Under the pieces are notes generated by a model that had not been told where the DNA came from, made no database searches, and was given only the letters and a program-made list of their open reading frames with translations. The position numbers and the translations under genes were made by a program. Source: Kitasatospora sp. NBC_00374 (GTDB taxonomy: Bacteria; Actinomycetota; Actinomycetes; Streptomycetales; Streptomycetaceae). Taken from it: DNA of 64,000 nucleotides. This document shows positions 51,700-60,429 of the stretch, in pieces (position 1 is the first letter of the stretch; the number at the start of each line of letters is the position of its first letter). The DNA is taken from positions 6,183,001-6,247,000 of the forward strand of contig NZ_CP107964.1 in the NCBI RefSeq assembly GCF_041434935.1. The letters are read 5' to 3'.

Positions 51700-52790
51700 A
51701 GTCTCGGCTCTCCTGAGCCTCGGCGCAGGGATGGCGATGGTCTGGTGAGCTTGCTCCGCTTTGACGGACACCATCGGTGTGGTGGTCAGGCAAGCCGCGA
51801 GGGTGGTCTCGTATTCGGCGGGACTGCGGAACGCCGCGGTCAGCTCGTGGCGCCAGGGCCAGGTGGCGGCGATCCGCAGGCATAGGCGGCGCGCTCCGCG
51901 CGTGATCCGGGCGGCAGCGTGCAGGAGGCGGTAGCGGAGCTTCTTGGGCTCGGCGGTGGCTAACTCGCCGTCCAGCAGCAGGGTCCGGGCCCAGACGAGC
52001 AGGTCGATGGCGGTCAGGGACAGCTCCAGCCAGGTCTGGTTGATGGCGAAGTGGCGGGAGGGAGGTACTGGATCGAGCCGCCGTCGGCGACGGGCGTGTC
52101 GGTGAGGGAGACCTGGTGGCGCATGCCTTCGTCCTGGTCGAACAGGGACAGCTGGGCGCCTGGGTGGGGACGCTCGCGGCGGACGATGATGCGGGTGCCG
52201 TCCGGGTATCCGGTGAGGTCGACTAGGCCGGTCAGCTCGGCGACTTCCGTACCGGCGCGAAGGGCGCCGTCCTGTTCCAGAGCCGGGTGCCAGACCTGGT
52301 CGGGCAGGGCTCGGATGGCGGTGCGGACCTATTCAATGACGGTGTGTCCGACGGAGAAGGTGGTCTGGATGCCTCGCTGTCGCAGGGTGTGTAGGTGGGC
52401 GAGGAAGGCTTTGGCGCTGCCCGCGCTGTCGGTGCGGACGAGGACCGGGGTGCCGTGGCGGTGGGCGTCGGGAATCTGCGCGAGGGCCGCGTCGACGACC
52501 GTGATGTGGTCAGCTGCGGTGTTCGCTCCGGCGTTGCCGGGTCGCAGGAGGTCGGCCAGGGCCTCGCCGGTGTTGTCCAGGAAGCAGAGCATCGGGTGGT
52601 AGCCGAAGCCGCGTTTGTAGGTGGCGGCCGCCTCCTCCTTCTCGGAGTGGCAGGTGACCAGGGTGGCGTCGATGTCCAGGACCAGACCGGGCAGTTGACG
52701 TCCTCCGGCGCGGGCCGGCGGTATCCCGTCCGTGGTCTCGGCGGTCTGTAGCCAGGCGACCTCGCTACCGGTCCCGATGGCGTGCCCGGC
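51700..52790 (-). pseudogene. IS1380-family transposase remnant
   Basis: Read leftward from about 52785: GSEVAWLQTAETTDGIPPAR, LPGLVLDIDATLVTCHSEKE (DDE Asp), YKRGFGYHPMLCFLDNTGEA, ADALADLLRPGNAG-type core, then an in-frame TAG at 52331 after GHTVIE. Beyond it the frame continues (VRTAIRALPDQVWHPALEQD) to DGGSIQYL near 52070, where a deletion removes about 25 codons and shifts the frame (RHFAINQTWLELSLTAIDLL follows). The N-terminus is missing. It abuts the 3' end of the pPIWI-RE gene. Confidence 0.8.
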
Positions 52791-52826
52791 GACACCAGCT
52801 GTGCCCCCGGTGCGCTGCCACTGTGG

Positions 52827-55769
52827 CTACTCATCAGAGTCCTCGTTCCCCTGTTCCTCCGGTGGCGCCGACCGTCGATACTGCGGGTGATCGAGATCCA
52901 ACTGCCTTGCCGCATGCAGCGGTACCGCGTACCGGGAGCGGTCGGACCAGGCGATGGTCTGGTGGCACAACCGTGCGGTTGCGCGGACCAGCATCGTCCG
53001 GTCAACGCCGACGGCGACGCCGACAGGGTAGATCTCGGTCGTGGTCATGGCCCACCACGGGGTCTTGAGCTGATTTGTCTCCCGCTCGCCCTCGTCACCA
53101 CCCTTGCCCGGATCGGCGTCCCAGCGGGTGATCTTGCTTCCGAGGTCTCCGCCCTTGGCCTGGTAGTTGCGCGGGACGTTGAAAAGGACCCAGAACGGGT
53201 TTCCGAAATCTACCTCGGCTCGGTGCAATTTGGCCGAAGTGAACTGGATGGACTCCATGTCCGTGTTGGGGTCGCTCTCGCGCGAGGCGGGGACGTACTG
53301 GGGCACCTCGTCCGGGGCGACGTTCATCCGGATGACGGCGCTAGGCCTTCTTCGTGGCGCGTTCTTGCCCTTGCCGTACCCGGGCAGCCAGGTGCGCGGA
53401 TCGGTGATGTCTTCTTCCTGGTAACTCTGGTTCTCGTTGTGCAGGCCCGTCCACATCCGACGGCAGGCGTGCCCGTCGACCATGACGACGTAGCCCATGC
53501 CGGGCTCCAGTTCGTCGCGGACGAGGCTGGCGAGGGCATCTTCGACGTGGACCGCTGCCTCCGCCCAGCGTTCCTTGTCCGTCGCGCCCTTGCCGTCGAC
53601 ATGCAGGGCGTAGTCACCGGCGTGGAAGGCGGTGATCGCCTGACGGTAGGGCACCCACGCCCCGATGAGGGGGGTCCACGCTCGCATCGTCCAGGCGCCG
53701 CCCTCCTCTTCCGGCGGAAACAGGGCGGTGGCAACGATGATGCGCTTGGTGTGCTTGCCGTCGGCTGTCTTGGCCTGCCGGCGGGCGTGGATACCGCAGT
53801 AGACGAGGCTTCCGGCCTCGTCCCCCTTCTTGTCCTTCGCGATGGCCCGAGCGAGGCGCTGGTCGATGATGCCGAGCGAGCGGTAAAGGTCGAGAAGCGC
53901 CATGTAGGCGGCGTGATCTTTCCCCGGCTTCGGAGGGTTGATTTCTGTGGCGGGATTTCCGAACGACCCGGGCTTCATTCCCTTCGTGAACTGGCAGACG
54001 AAGTCCTTCTTGGCCAGGAAGCGACGGACTTGGAACTTCCCGTCATACCGCTCCTTGCGAAGCAAGAAGGCGTTTCGCTTCTCCCCATCCTTCTTCTTCA
54101 GGGCCGGGATCTCGGTCTCGCACCAGACGCCGACCATCACGTGCGAATCGCTGCCGGCGAAGTCGTCTTCGAAGGACTTGAACTCCACGGTCCGGTTGAT
54201 GTCGTCGCCGTGGGACAAGAAGCGCTCGGCTTTGCGGAAGACCACGCTGATGCTTGGAGTGAGGAAGACCTCCTCGCCTGGCTCCGGATCACCGATGGGC
54301 GCGCCCTCCGGGAAGGCCAGGGTCAGCGCGTTGATCATCCGCAGACGGGTGCTGTGGCGGTACCACAGGCATACGATCCGCAGTTGCCCGAACCCTTGAG
54401 CGTTTACGGAGGCGGTGATCTCCTCGGGTGGTGGGAAGCCGATGGTGTGGAGGAGTTCACCGGCTTCGATTCGGCGGGCCCGCTCCTGCGGGGTCATCTT
54501 CTGTTTGTCCGTAGGGCGCGGCCCGAAGGTCATCGGCTCCACCGCGAAGTCGACCCAGGTGGCCTTCTCGCCCAGCACCTTGGTGACGTGCTCGGCGAGA
54601 AGCCGCAGGTGCAGGGTGCCCGGCCCCGTGCCGATGGCGAAGTTGTCGTTCTTCGGCATGAGCGGGCGGATGACCCCGGCGTCAGGGGTGATGAACGAGG
54701 GGAAGTTCCCGTCGGCGGCGGCCTTCTCCAGCAGGGCCCGTTCTTCCGTGACACGCGTCTGCAGCTCCTGCAGAAGACTGACGTCCATCTCGTCGCGTGC
54801 CAGCAGCTCCAAGGCGCGCTGGTTGACTTCCCGGACACTGCCGCTGCGCACCAGTTCGGTGTGGAGGATCGGAAGGCCGTCGCTGCCCTGGTAGATGTGC
54901 GTCGACTTGGCGAAGACCGTGTTGCTGTGGACGCGGGTGACATGGGCGTCCAGGAAGATGACGGGGTCGATAACGTTGGGCTCGGTCTTCATGACCACCG
55001 AGAGCCGGGACATCGCGTACTGGGCTCTGGTGGCGTCGTTCACCTGGGTTCCGTCGTCACGGACGTTGTACTTGCGTCCGAAGGGGCGGTCCCAGGCGAT
55101 GAGCCCGCCCCTGCTGTCCGGCAGGTAGGTGACCTCTCGCTTGTTCGGGTTGGCCTTCCATCCGATCGTGCGGTTCTTGTAGACCTGCTCGCCGTCGGCG
55201 TCGAGCTTGAGGGAGCCGTCCTTCTCCTTGGCGGGGACCTTCTCGGTGATCGGGACGAGGTCGTAGATGGTGAACTTCTGTGTGGCGAGCTTCTTGGAGA
55301 CCACCCAAGGCACGGCCACGTACATCCAGTCGGGGCACTTCGGTTGCTTTCCCGGCGCCGGCTTGAGGAACCGGGTCATCTCGAACTCCTGCTCAGGCGT
55401 GCTCGCGATGGCGTCGGCCACCGGCGGGACGTCGAGGAGGATGGCCTGGTCGGTGTTCAGCCCCTTGCTGTAGCCGACGATGCACCGGAAGACGTGGCGC
55501 AGAGTGTCGTCGTCGATCTTCTCTAGTGAGACCAGGAAGTTGAGATACCGGTCGAGGTGGACGTACCCGCCGGTCTTGAACTTCAGGTAGGTGAGGGCGG
55601 TCGAGTACGGCAGGTTCTTCTGCTCGTCATCCCCGTCGCCTTTCAGCTTCTCCCATTCATCCCGCACGCTCCGCGGGAAGATGCGCACGTATACCTTCTG
55701 GCCCTGGACGAGTTCGGGGGTGCAGCGCAGGGTGAGGGTGCTCGGGAGAGGAGTGGTGCTGTCGGTCAC
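52827..55769 (-). CDS. pPIWI-RE protein (Argonaute-like, X-MID-PIWI)
   Basis: 980 residues from GTG 55769, 30 bp after the helicase gene with GAAAGAGA upstream. The N-terminal half matches the pPIWI_RE_X module (YSKGLNTDQAILLDVPPVAD, CPDWMYVAVPWVVSKKLATQ, MSRLSVVMKTEPNVIDPVIF). Residues of about 520-600 fit the MID_pPIWI_RE region, and about 620-960 the RNaseH-fold PIWI_RE domain: VVMVDGHACRRMWTGLHNEN (761-780), EVPQYV, TTEIYP (E912) and a final YAVPLHAARQLDLD. These proteins are predicted guide-dependent nucleic-acid-binding effectors of bacterial conflict systems. I cannot place the first-strand catalytic Asp, where YCGIHARR is found. Confidence 0.88.
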   Translation of the reverse strand: MTDSTTPLPSTLTLRCTPELVQGQKVYVRIFPRSVRDEWEKLKGDGDDEQKNLPYSTALTYLKFKTGGYVHLDRYLNFLVSLEKIDDDTLRHVFRCIVGYSKGLNTDQAILLDVPPVADAIASTPEQEFEMTRFLKPAPGKQPKCPDWMYVAVPWVVSKKLATQKFTIYDLVPITEKVPAKEKDGSLKLDADGEQVYKNRTIGWKANPNKREVTYLPDSRGGLIAWDRPFGRKYNVRDDGTQVNDATRAQYAMSRLSVVMKTEPNVIDPVIFLDAHVTRVHSNTVFAKSTHIYQGSDGLPILHTELVRSGSVREVNQRALELLARDEMDVSLLQELQTRVTEERALLEKAAADGNFPSFITPDAGVIRPLMPKNDNFAIGTGPGTLHLRLLAEHVTKVLGEKATWVDFAVEPMTFGPRPTDKQKMTPQERARRIEAGELLHTIGFPPPEEITASVNAQGFGQLRIVCLWYRHSTRLRMINALTLAFPEGAPIGDPEPGEEVFLTPSISVVFRKAERFLSHGDDINRTVEFKSFEDDFAGSDSHVMVGVWCETEIPALKKKDGEKRNAFLLRKERYDGKFQVRRFLAKKDFVCQFTKGMKPGSFGNPATEINPPKPGKDHAAYMALLDLYRSLGIIDQRLARAIAKDKKGDEAGSLVYCGIHARRQAKTADGKHTKRIIVATALFPPEEEGGAWTMRAWTPLIGAWVPYRQAITAFHAGDYALHVDGKGATDKERWAEAAVHVEDALASLVRDELEPGMGYVVMVDGHACRRMWTGLHNENQSYQEEDITDPRTWLPGYGKGKNAPRRRPSAVIRMNVAPDEVPQYVPASRESDPNTDMESIQFTSAKLHRAEVDFGNPFWVLFNVPRNYQAKGGDLGSKITRWDADPGKGGDEGERETNQLKTPWWAMTTTEIYPVGVAVGVDRTMLVRATARLCHQTIAWSDRSRYAVPLHAARQLDLDHPQYRRSAPPEEQGNEDSDE

Positions 55770-55799
55770 GGCTGTGATCTCTTTCGGGGAAGCGCTGGG

Positions 55800-58700
55800 C
55801 TATGCGGAGAGGGCGAGGTCGACGCCTGCGTAGGTGAGGAAGGCATTGACCGCTTCGCCGTAGAGTTCGGCCATCTGCCGGCGTTCTTCCGGCAGCCACC
55901 GGGAGGCCATGCGTTCGATGATGCTGGCCAGGTCGGAGCTCCAGGTCTCGTCGTGGAAGGCGTAGTCCACGAAATGCAGTTCCATGTTGGTGCCGCCGCG
56001 TCGGGCTCGGCCGGCGAGCTGGATGAGGGACACCAGCATTCCGGCGACCATCTGCTCCTGGAGGACGAGGTCCATGGTCGACAGCTGCGGGGAGGAGCGA
56101 AGGATGGTGCTCAGGTGATCGCGTGCTGCGGCGCGGGCCGTCTGGAGAGCTGTGACGGGGTCCGATGCGCCGGATACGGGCAGCGAGTTGATGCCCGCGG
56201 CGTTGACGCTGCCGTACATCCACGTGGGATCATCGATGATCAGCGGAGGCCTCACGCACAGGTAGATGGAGTGGATGGCTGAGCGGAGATTGACGACGAT
56301 GTTGAGTCCTCTGGCGATGTTAGCCAGGGGAGCGATTAGGATGTCGCCGAATTGAGGGAACTCCTCGACCTCTTCGACGGTGATGCGGCGGACCAGCGAC
56401 GGATCAGGGAGATGCCGGACGTTACTGTGGCGGTCTTCCTCCCGGACGAGGACGCATACGCGGTGGGAGAGCCCCTTCGCCTTGGCCAGGCCAGTTGCGA
56501 TGTGGCCGCACTGTTCGTAGCTGTTGGCTGTGAGGATCACGCGGGCGCGGGTCTTGTCCGTCTTGGCCAGGCGCGCGAGTTTCCGCGACAGCTTTGTCTC
56601 GTACAGGCGTTCGCCGATTTCGCGCAAAGCGTCGGGCTTGTCGGAGGGGAACTGGCCGGCGATTGGGATACGTTCCCCGGCCCTTCGGTGGCCGGTCCCG
56701 TAGACGACGGCCGAGGACTCGACCAGGATGGATTCTTCCTGGGCATCGGTCATCCACCACATCACGGGGGCGTGGACGTGCTCCTTGACCGCTTGGGGGA
56801 AGTAGGCCGTGGCGGAGAGCCCGAAGACGGGCCGCTCCACTCCGGCGGTGATCAGCGAGACCAGTCCGCCGAGTTCCGACACGTAGGTGTGCGGGTCGCC
56901 GGCCATGTGCTGTGCGGAGAGTTTGGCGTCCTTCTCCGGATTCTTCATGCCGGTGACCCGGTATCCGTTGATCGGCCTGCCGATCGTTCCGTGCGGGAGC
57001 ACGTCGGCGATGCCGCCGGAGCGCATGGAGTCGATGATGCGGTTGGCGGTGAGCAAGCCAGAGTGGCGCAGGGACTGGGTGGTGTCGCGCAGTCCGGCCA
57101 GAGAGCTGTCCAGTTCGCTCATCAGCGTGCGAATGAGGAGGTGATCGATGGCCCGGTTTCGTGCGCGGCCGTCGCTGATCACCGGGACGAGTGCCTCGTG
57201 GAGCCTGAGCTTGAGCGCGTCGCGCTGGTTGATGCCGCGCGGGGAGACGACGGTTCCCAGGATCCTGCTGACCCGTTCCCACTCTGGGTCCAGAAGCATG
57301 GGTGCGGACTCCGTCTCGTCGTCTTCGCTGACGGCGGGGGCCGGTACTAGGGCGTTGAGCCGGTCGATGGCCTCGCAGGGAAGCGGCTGGCCGTCGCTGA
57401 CCTGGTACTCGGGGAACAGGAGGCCGATGAGCTCGCGATCCTTGGAGCGGGGCAGGCGCCACCCCTCGTAGTCGTATTCGTGACGAAGCCGCGGGACTCT
57501 GGCGTCGTCGTGATGGTTGAGCCGGAATGCCTTGGTGCACAGTCCGGTCAGCAGGGACTCGGCCATGAGTCGGACGTGGCTGACCGGTTCGATGAGCTGG
57601 TCCTCGAACCGTAGGGGAAGATGCTTGGCTGCGGTGTCCAGGACCTGCGGTTCCGCGGTCCACGGTTGCCGGGAATGCAGGTCGACCGTGGTGGCGCACC
57701 GGTCGACAGCGACGGCTTGGAAGGCATCGATCTCGTCGATGATGACGAAGTCGCTGGCACGGAGCACGAATTCGCGGACGGTGACGGCATGGACCGGGCG
57801 GCCGTCGATCCGGATGCCCACCCGCATAGTGCCCTGGATGAAGTTGTGGTGGTTGGTGACGATCACCGTGGCGTCAGCGGCCTGGTAGGCGGGCGTGAAC
57901 TTGCCGCAGGTCGGGATCCAGGGGCAGGCCAGCATCTCCCTGCCGCCGCGCAGGCTCAGGCAGTTCTCCTTGCCGGGACGGTAGATGCCGGCGGAGTCGA
58001 GCCAGTGCTGCTGTGCGCACCCGTAGGCGAGGTGGTCGACGTCTCGGCGGCCTCGCTTGCCCCAATCGCCGGGGGCGTCGGGGTCTTCCTTGACAAGGGA
58101 AGCATGCTTGAGGGCCCGCTCGTGCCGCGAGGACGGCGACATCAGCGGGGCGCATGTCGCCAGGTGTTCGGTCTTGCCCGCCTGGTGCAGGATCTCGAGA
58201 TCATGGCTGATGTCCCAGACTGAGGCGAGAGTCGCCTTGACGTCAGGGACAAGGAGGGTGACTCGATAGTCGTTGAGCGCGGCCCACGAGCCCAGGAGAC
58301 GCACCAGCACGGACTTCCCGGTCCCGGTGGGCGCGTGGAAGATCTGGGTCCGGCCGGCCAGGAGGTCGAGGACGTCGACGGTGTCGGTGTCGCGGGCCTT
58401 GACCCGGCCGAGCAGCCCCGTCAGCACCTTGTACAGCCAGGGGCCCGCCTCGGTGTCCTCGTACTGGGTGTCCAGGATCTGCGCGATGTCCTTGAGTTCC
58501 TGGACGGTGACCCGGACTGTGTCGAGAGCGGGCCGGGTGGTGAGGTCCGGCAGCGAGTCGTGGCCGAGTGGCCGGGTGAAAGCGGGGAAGCGGGGGATGG
58601 TGACGCGCCCATGGACGATCTCGTTGCCCTCGGTGCGTTCACTCGTCTCGTACGTCTGGCCCGGTGCGGCGAAGTCGTGGGGCTTGCGCCGGTTGCTCGG

Positions 58701-59117
58701 CCGCCGGAACGGCGCGAGAACGCTCTTGGCGTAGCCGAGATAGTCACCTCCCAGGAGGGGGTAGGCCGCGGTGGCGGTGAGGGGATCGCCGGCCAGGGTG
58801 AACAACTGGAGTGTTGTCTCCTCGTCCTCCTCGTCGCCAGTGCTCATGGCCCCGAGGAGGATCCGTGCGGCGGACGCGAACCGCTTCTCGTCGGCGAGGT
58901 CGGGATTGCTGAGCTTCATCACCTCGGCCACGAGCAGCCGTTCCTCGCTGCTCAGCTCGTTCCACCTCTCCCACGCCTGCGGTTTGCAGCTGGCGAAGAA
59001 TGCCGCGTGGTGGAACGAAGCCAGAGGCTTGCCGTTGTCGTCCTGCTGCGGGAAGTAGTGGGAGGCAAGGGCCAGCGCGGCACGGACGAAGGTGCCCTTG
59101 GCGGTCATCTGGCTCAT
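55800..59117 (-). CDS. pPIWI-RE-associated DinG/XPD-like helicase
   Basis: 1105 residues from ATG 59117 (MSQMTAKGTFVRAALALASH), overlapping the nuclease gene by ATGA. Superfamily 2 motifs: Walker A APTGTGKS (262-269), motif II DEID (461-464), motif VI QLAGRARRGG (from 1033). Between motifs I and II lie Cys 367, 386, 398 and 404 (YGC, NC, AC, TC), in the place where XPD and DinG carry an Fe-S cluster. The first 240 residues are specific to this family. It should unwind or translocate DNA for the PIWI-RE protein. Confidence 0.87.
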   Translation of the reverse strand: MSQMTAKGTFVRAALALASHYFPQQDDNGKPLASFHHAAFFASCKPQAWERWNELSSEERLLVAEVMKLSNPDLADEKRFASAARILLGAMSTGDEEDEETTLQLFTLAGDPLTATAAYPLLGGDYLGYAKSVLAPFRRPSNRRKPHDFAAPGQTYETSERTEGNEIVHGRVTIPRFPAFTRPLGHDSLPDLTTRPALDTVRVTVQELKDIAQILDTQYEDTEAGPWLYKVLTGLLGRVKARDTDTVDVLDLLAGRTQIFHAPTGTGKSVLVRLLGSWAALNDYRVTLLVPDVKATLASVWDISHDLEILHQAGKTEHLATCAPLMSPSSRHERALKHASLVKEDPDAPGDWGKRGRRDVDHLAYGCAQQHWLDSAGIYRPGKENCLSLRGGREMLACPWIPTCGKFTPAYQAADATVIVTNHHNFIQGTMRVGIRIDGRPVHAVTVREFVLRASDFVIIDEIDAFQAVAVDRCATTVDLHSRQPWTAEPQVLDTAAKHLPLRFEDQLIEPVSHVRLMAESLLTGLCTKAFRLNHHDDARVPRLRHEYDYEGWRLPRSKDRELIGLLFPEYQVSDGQPLPCEAIDRLNALVPAPAVSEDDETESAPMLLDPEWERVSRILGTVVSPRGINQRDALKLRLHEALVPVISDGRARNRAIDHLLIRTLMSELDSSLAGLRDTTQSLRHSGLLTANRIIDSMRSGGIADVLPHGTIGRPINGYRVTGMKNPEKDAKLSAQHMAGDPHTYVSELGGLVSLITAGVERPVFGLSATAYFPQAVKEHVHAPVMWWMTDAQEESILVESSAVVYGTGHRRAGERIPIAGQFPSDKPDALREIGERLYETKLSRKLARLAKTDKTRARVILTANSYEQCGHIATGLAKAKGLSHRVCVLVREEDRHSNVRHLPDPSLVRRITVEEVEEFPQFGDILIAPLANIARGLNIVVNLRSAIHSIYLCVRPPLIIDDPTWMYGSVNAAGINSLPVSGASDPVTALQTARAAARDHLSTILRSSPQLSTMDLVLQEQMVAGMLVSLIQLAGRARRGGTNMELHFVDYAFHDETWSSDLASIIERMASRWLPEERRQMAELYGEAVNAFLTYAGVDLALSA

Positions 59118-60382
59118 GCCCACACCACCCCGGCGCTCCGGCAGACCATCTGGGCGAAGTCGGTCATGGTCACGGCCTTCATTCCGTACTTGTGGCAGGT
59201 CACGGTCAGCAGCGGGATCTGGTCGGCCCGGTGGTCGGGAACGACGAGCCATTCAGCTCCACCCTTGTCGCCCTCGTTGCGGTGCAGGCTCTCGGCCAGG
59301 ACGCGGCCGTGGGTGTAGTCCTTCACGTCTACGGTGAAGACGTGAGTTCGCCCGTCTGGGCCCTTGACCTCGATGCGGTGGTCGTACGCATCGCTCATCG
59401 GCCAGAGCTTCACGGCCTCGTCCACATCTGCCTGCCTGGCGGCCAGCCGCTCCCGCAGAACTGTGTGCAGACGCAGCTCGTGCAGACCGGGCACACAGGT
59501 GTAGCGCCACACGCCGCGTTTGAGGGCCACATGCCCCTCAACCGGCTTCGCCTCCGGCTGGGCTGTCGTGTGCAATGCGAGTGCCGCCTGGTGCGGGGCG
59601 GGGGTGTCGGGGCTGTCAGGGTGCAGCTGCGGCGGTTCTCCGGACGTGGGCCAGAACATGAAGCTGGCTCCGGTATCGGCGTGACGGCCGTAGAGGCAGG
59701 CGACGCGGTAGTACTCGCGGCCCGCGCTCATCCGCTTGCTGACCTTCATGGGCCACTTGCACACCGTGCAGGGGAACCACCAGGTGCGGTAGATGGCGTG
59801 GTAAGGGATCGCCTCGTAGTAGCCGATCGCGTTCAGGGGCAGACCGCGCTTGCTCAGCTCCGCAGTCGTGCCAGCAGGGCATTCCACCAGCGTGGCGCGG
59901 TCCTTGACGTACTGGGCGTCACCGCGACCCTTGAGGATCTCGTACATCTGATCCTGGTCGATCTCGTCCTGGAGCTGCTCCTCGGTGAACCGCATGCGGC
60001 CGATCCGCCGGAGCCGCTTCAAGATCCGGTGCAGCTGGGAGGTCTCCCACTGCAGGTCGAAGGCGTTGCCGGTGACGCAGCCCTCCGCGTCGACGACGGG
60101 GAAGTCGAGATCGTCGAAACCGGACCGGTCCAGCCACGGCGGGAGCAGGCCCTCGATGGGGCCGCGCAGTTTCCGGCGGAACTCGCCGAACGACAGCGGC
60201 ACTCCAGGACCGTACGCGGCGAGCAAGTCCCCGTGGTACCGCATCAGCTTCTCGGCCCGGTGCCTCGGGCTCAGGTCCGGGGCGGTGATCGTCTGACAGG
60301 CTTTGATGAAGGTGAAGTTGATCAGACGGAACGCCTCGAAATGGGAGAACGTCAGACCGTCATCGTCGGCATGGGTCGTCAC
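59114..60382 (-). CDS. pPIWI-RE-associated restriction endonuclease-fold protein
   Basis: 422 residues starting MTTHADDDGLTFSHFEAFRL. The C-terminal part is a PD-(D/E)XK nuclease: LHELRLH (E302), AYDHRIEV (D334), VDVKDY (D352, K354), and PLLTVTCHKYGMKAV. The middle carries PCTVCKW and VACLYGRHAD (C205, C208, C229), a probable zinc finger that matches the REase_associating-with-pPIWI_RE family. Catalytic residues are intact. It is the first gene of the PIWI-RE operon, and the helicase starts within its stop codon. Confidence 0.83.
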   Translation of the reverse strand: MTTHADDDGLTFSHFEAFRLINFTFIKACQTITAPDLSPRHRAEKLMRYHGDLLAAYGPGVPLSFGEFRRKLRGPIEGLLPPWLDRSGFDDLDFPVVDAEGCVTGNAFDLQWETSQLHRILKRLRRIGRMRFTEEQLQDEIDQDQMYEILKGRGDAQYVKDRATLVECPAGTTAELSKRGLPLNAIGYYEAIPYHAIYRTWWFPCTVCKWPMKVSKRMSAGREYYRVACLYGRHADTGASFMFWPTSGEPPQLHPDSPDTPAPHQAALALHTTAQPEAKPVEGHVALKRGVWRYTCVPGLHELRLHTVLRERLAARQADVDEAVKLWPMSDAYDHRIEVKGPDGRTHVFTVDVKDYTHGRVLAESLHRNEGDKGGAEWLVVPDHRADQIPLLTVTCHKYGMKAVTMTDFAQMVCRSAGVVWA

Positions 60383-60429
60383 GGAAGACGACCGTAGAGC
60401 ACAGGTCTGACAAATGGCCCCGGGACGGC

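Noticed and set aside
52782..55526. Long plus-strand reading frame of 914 codons opposite the pPIWI-RE gene
   Set aside because: It is the mirror of the minus-strand gene in high-GC DNA; the composition (Val/Asp/Gly/Leu/His-rich without motifs) is typical of antisense frames, while the minus strand shows family motifs and ribosome binding sites.
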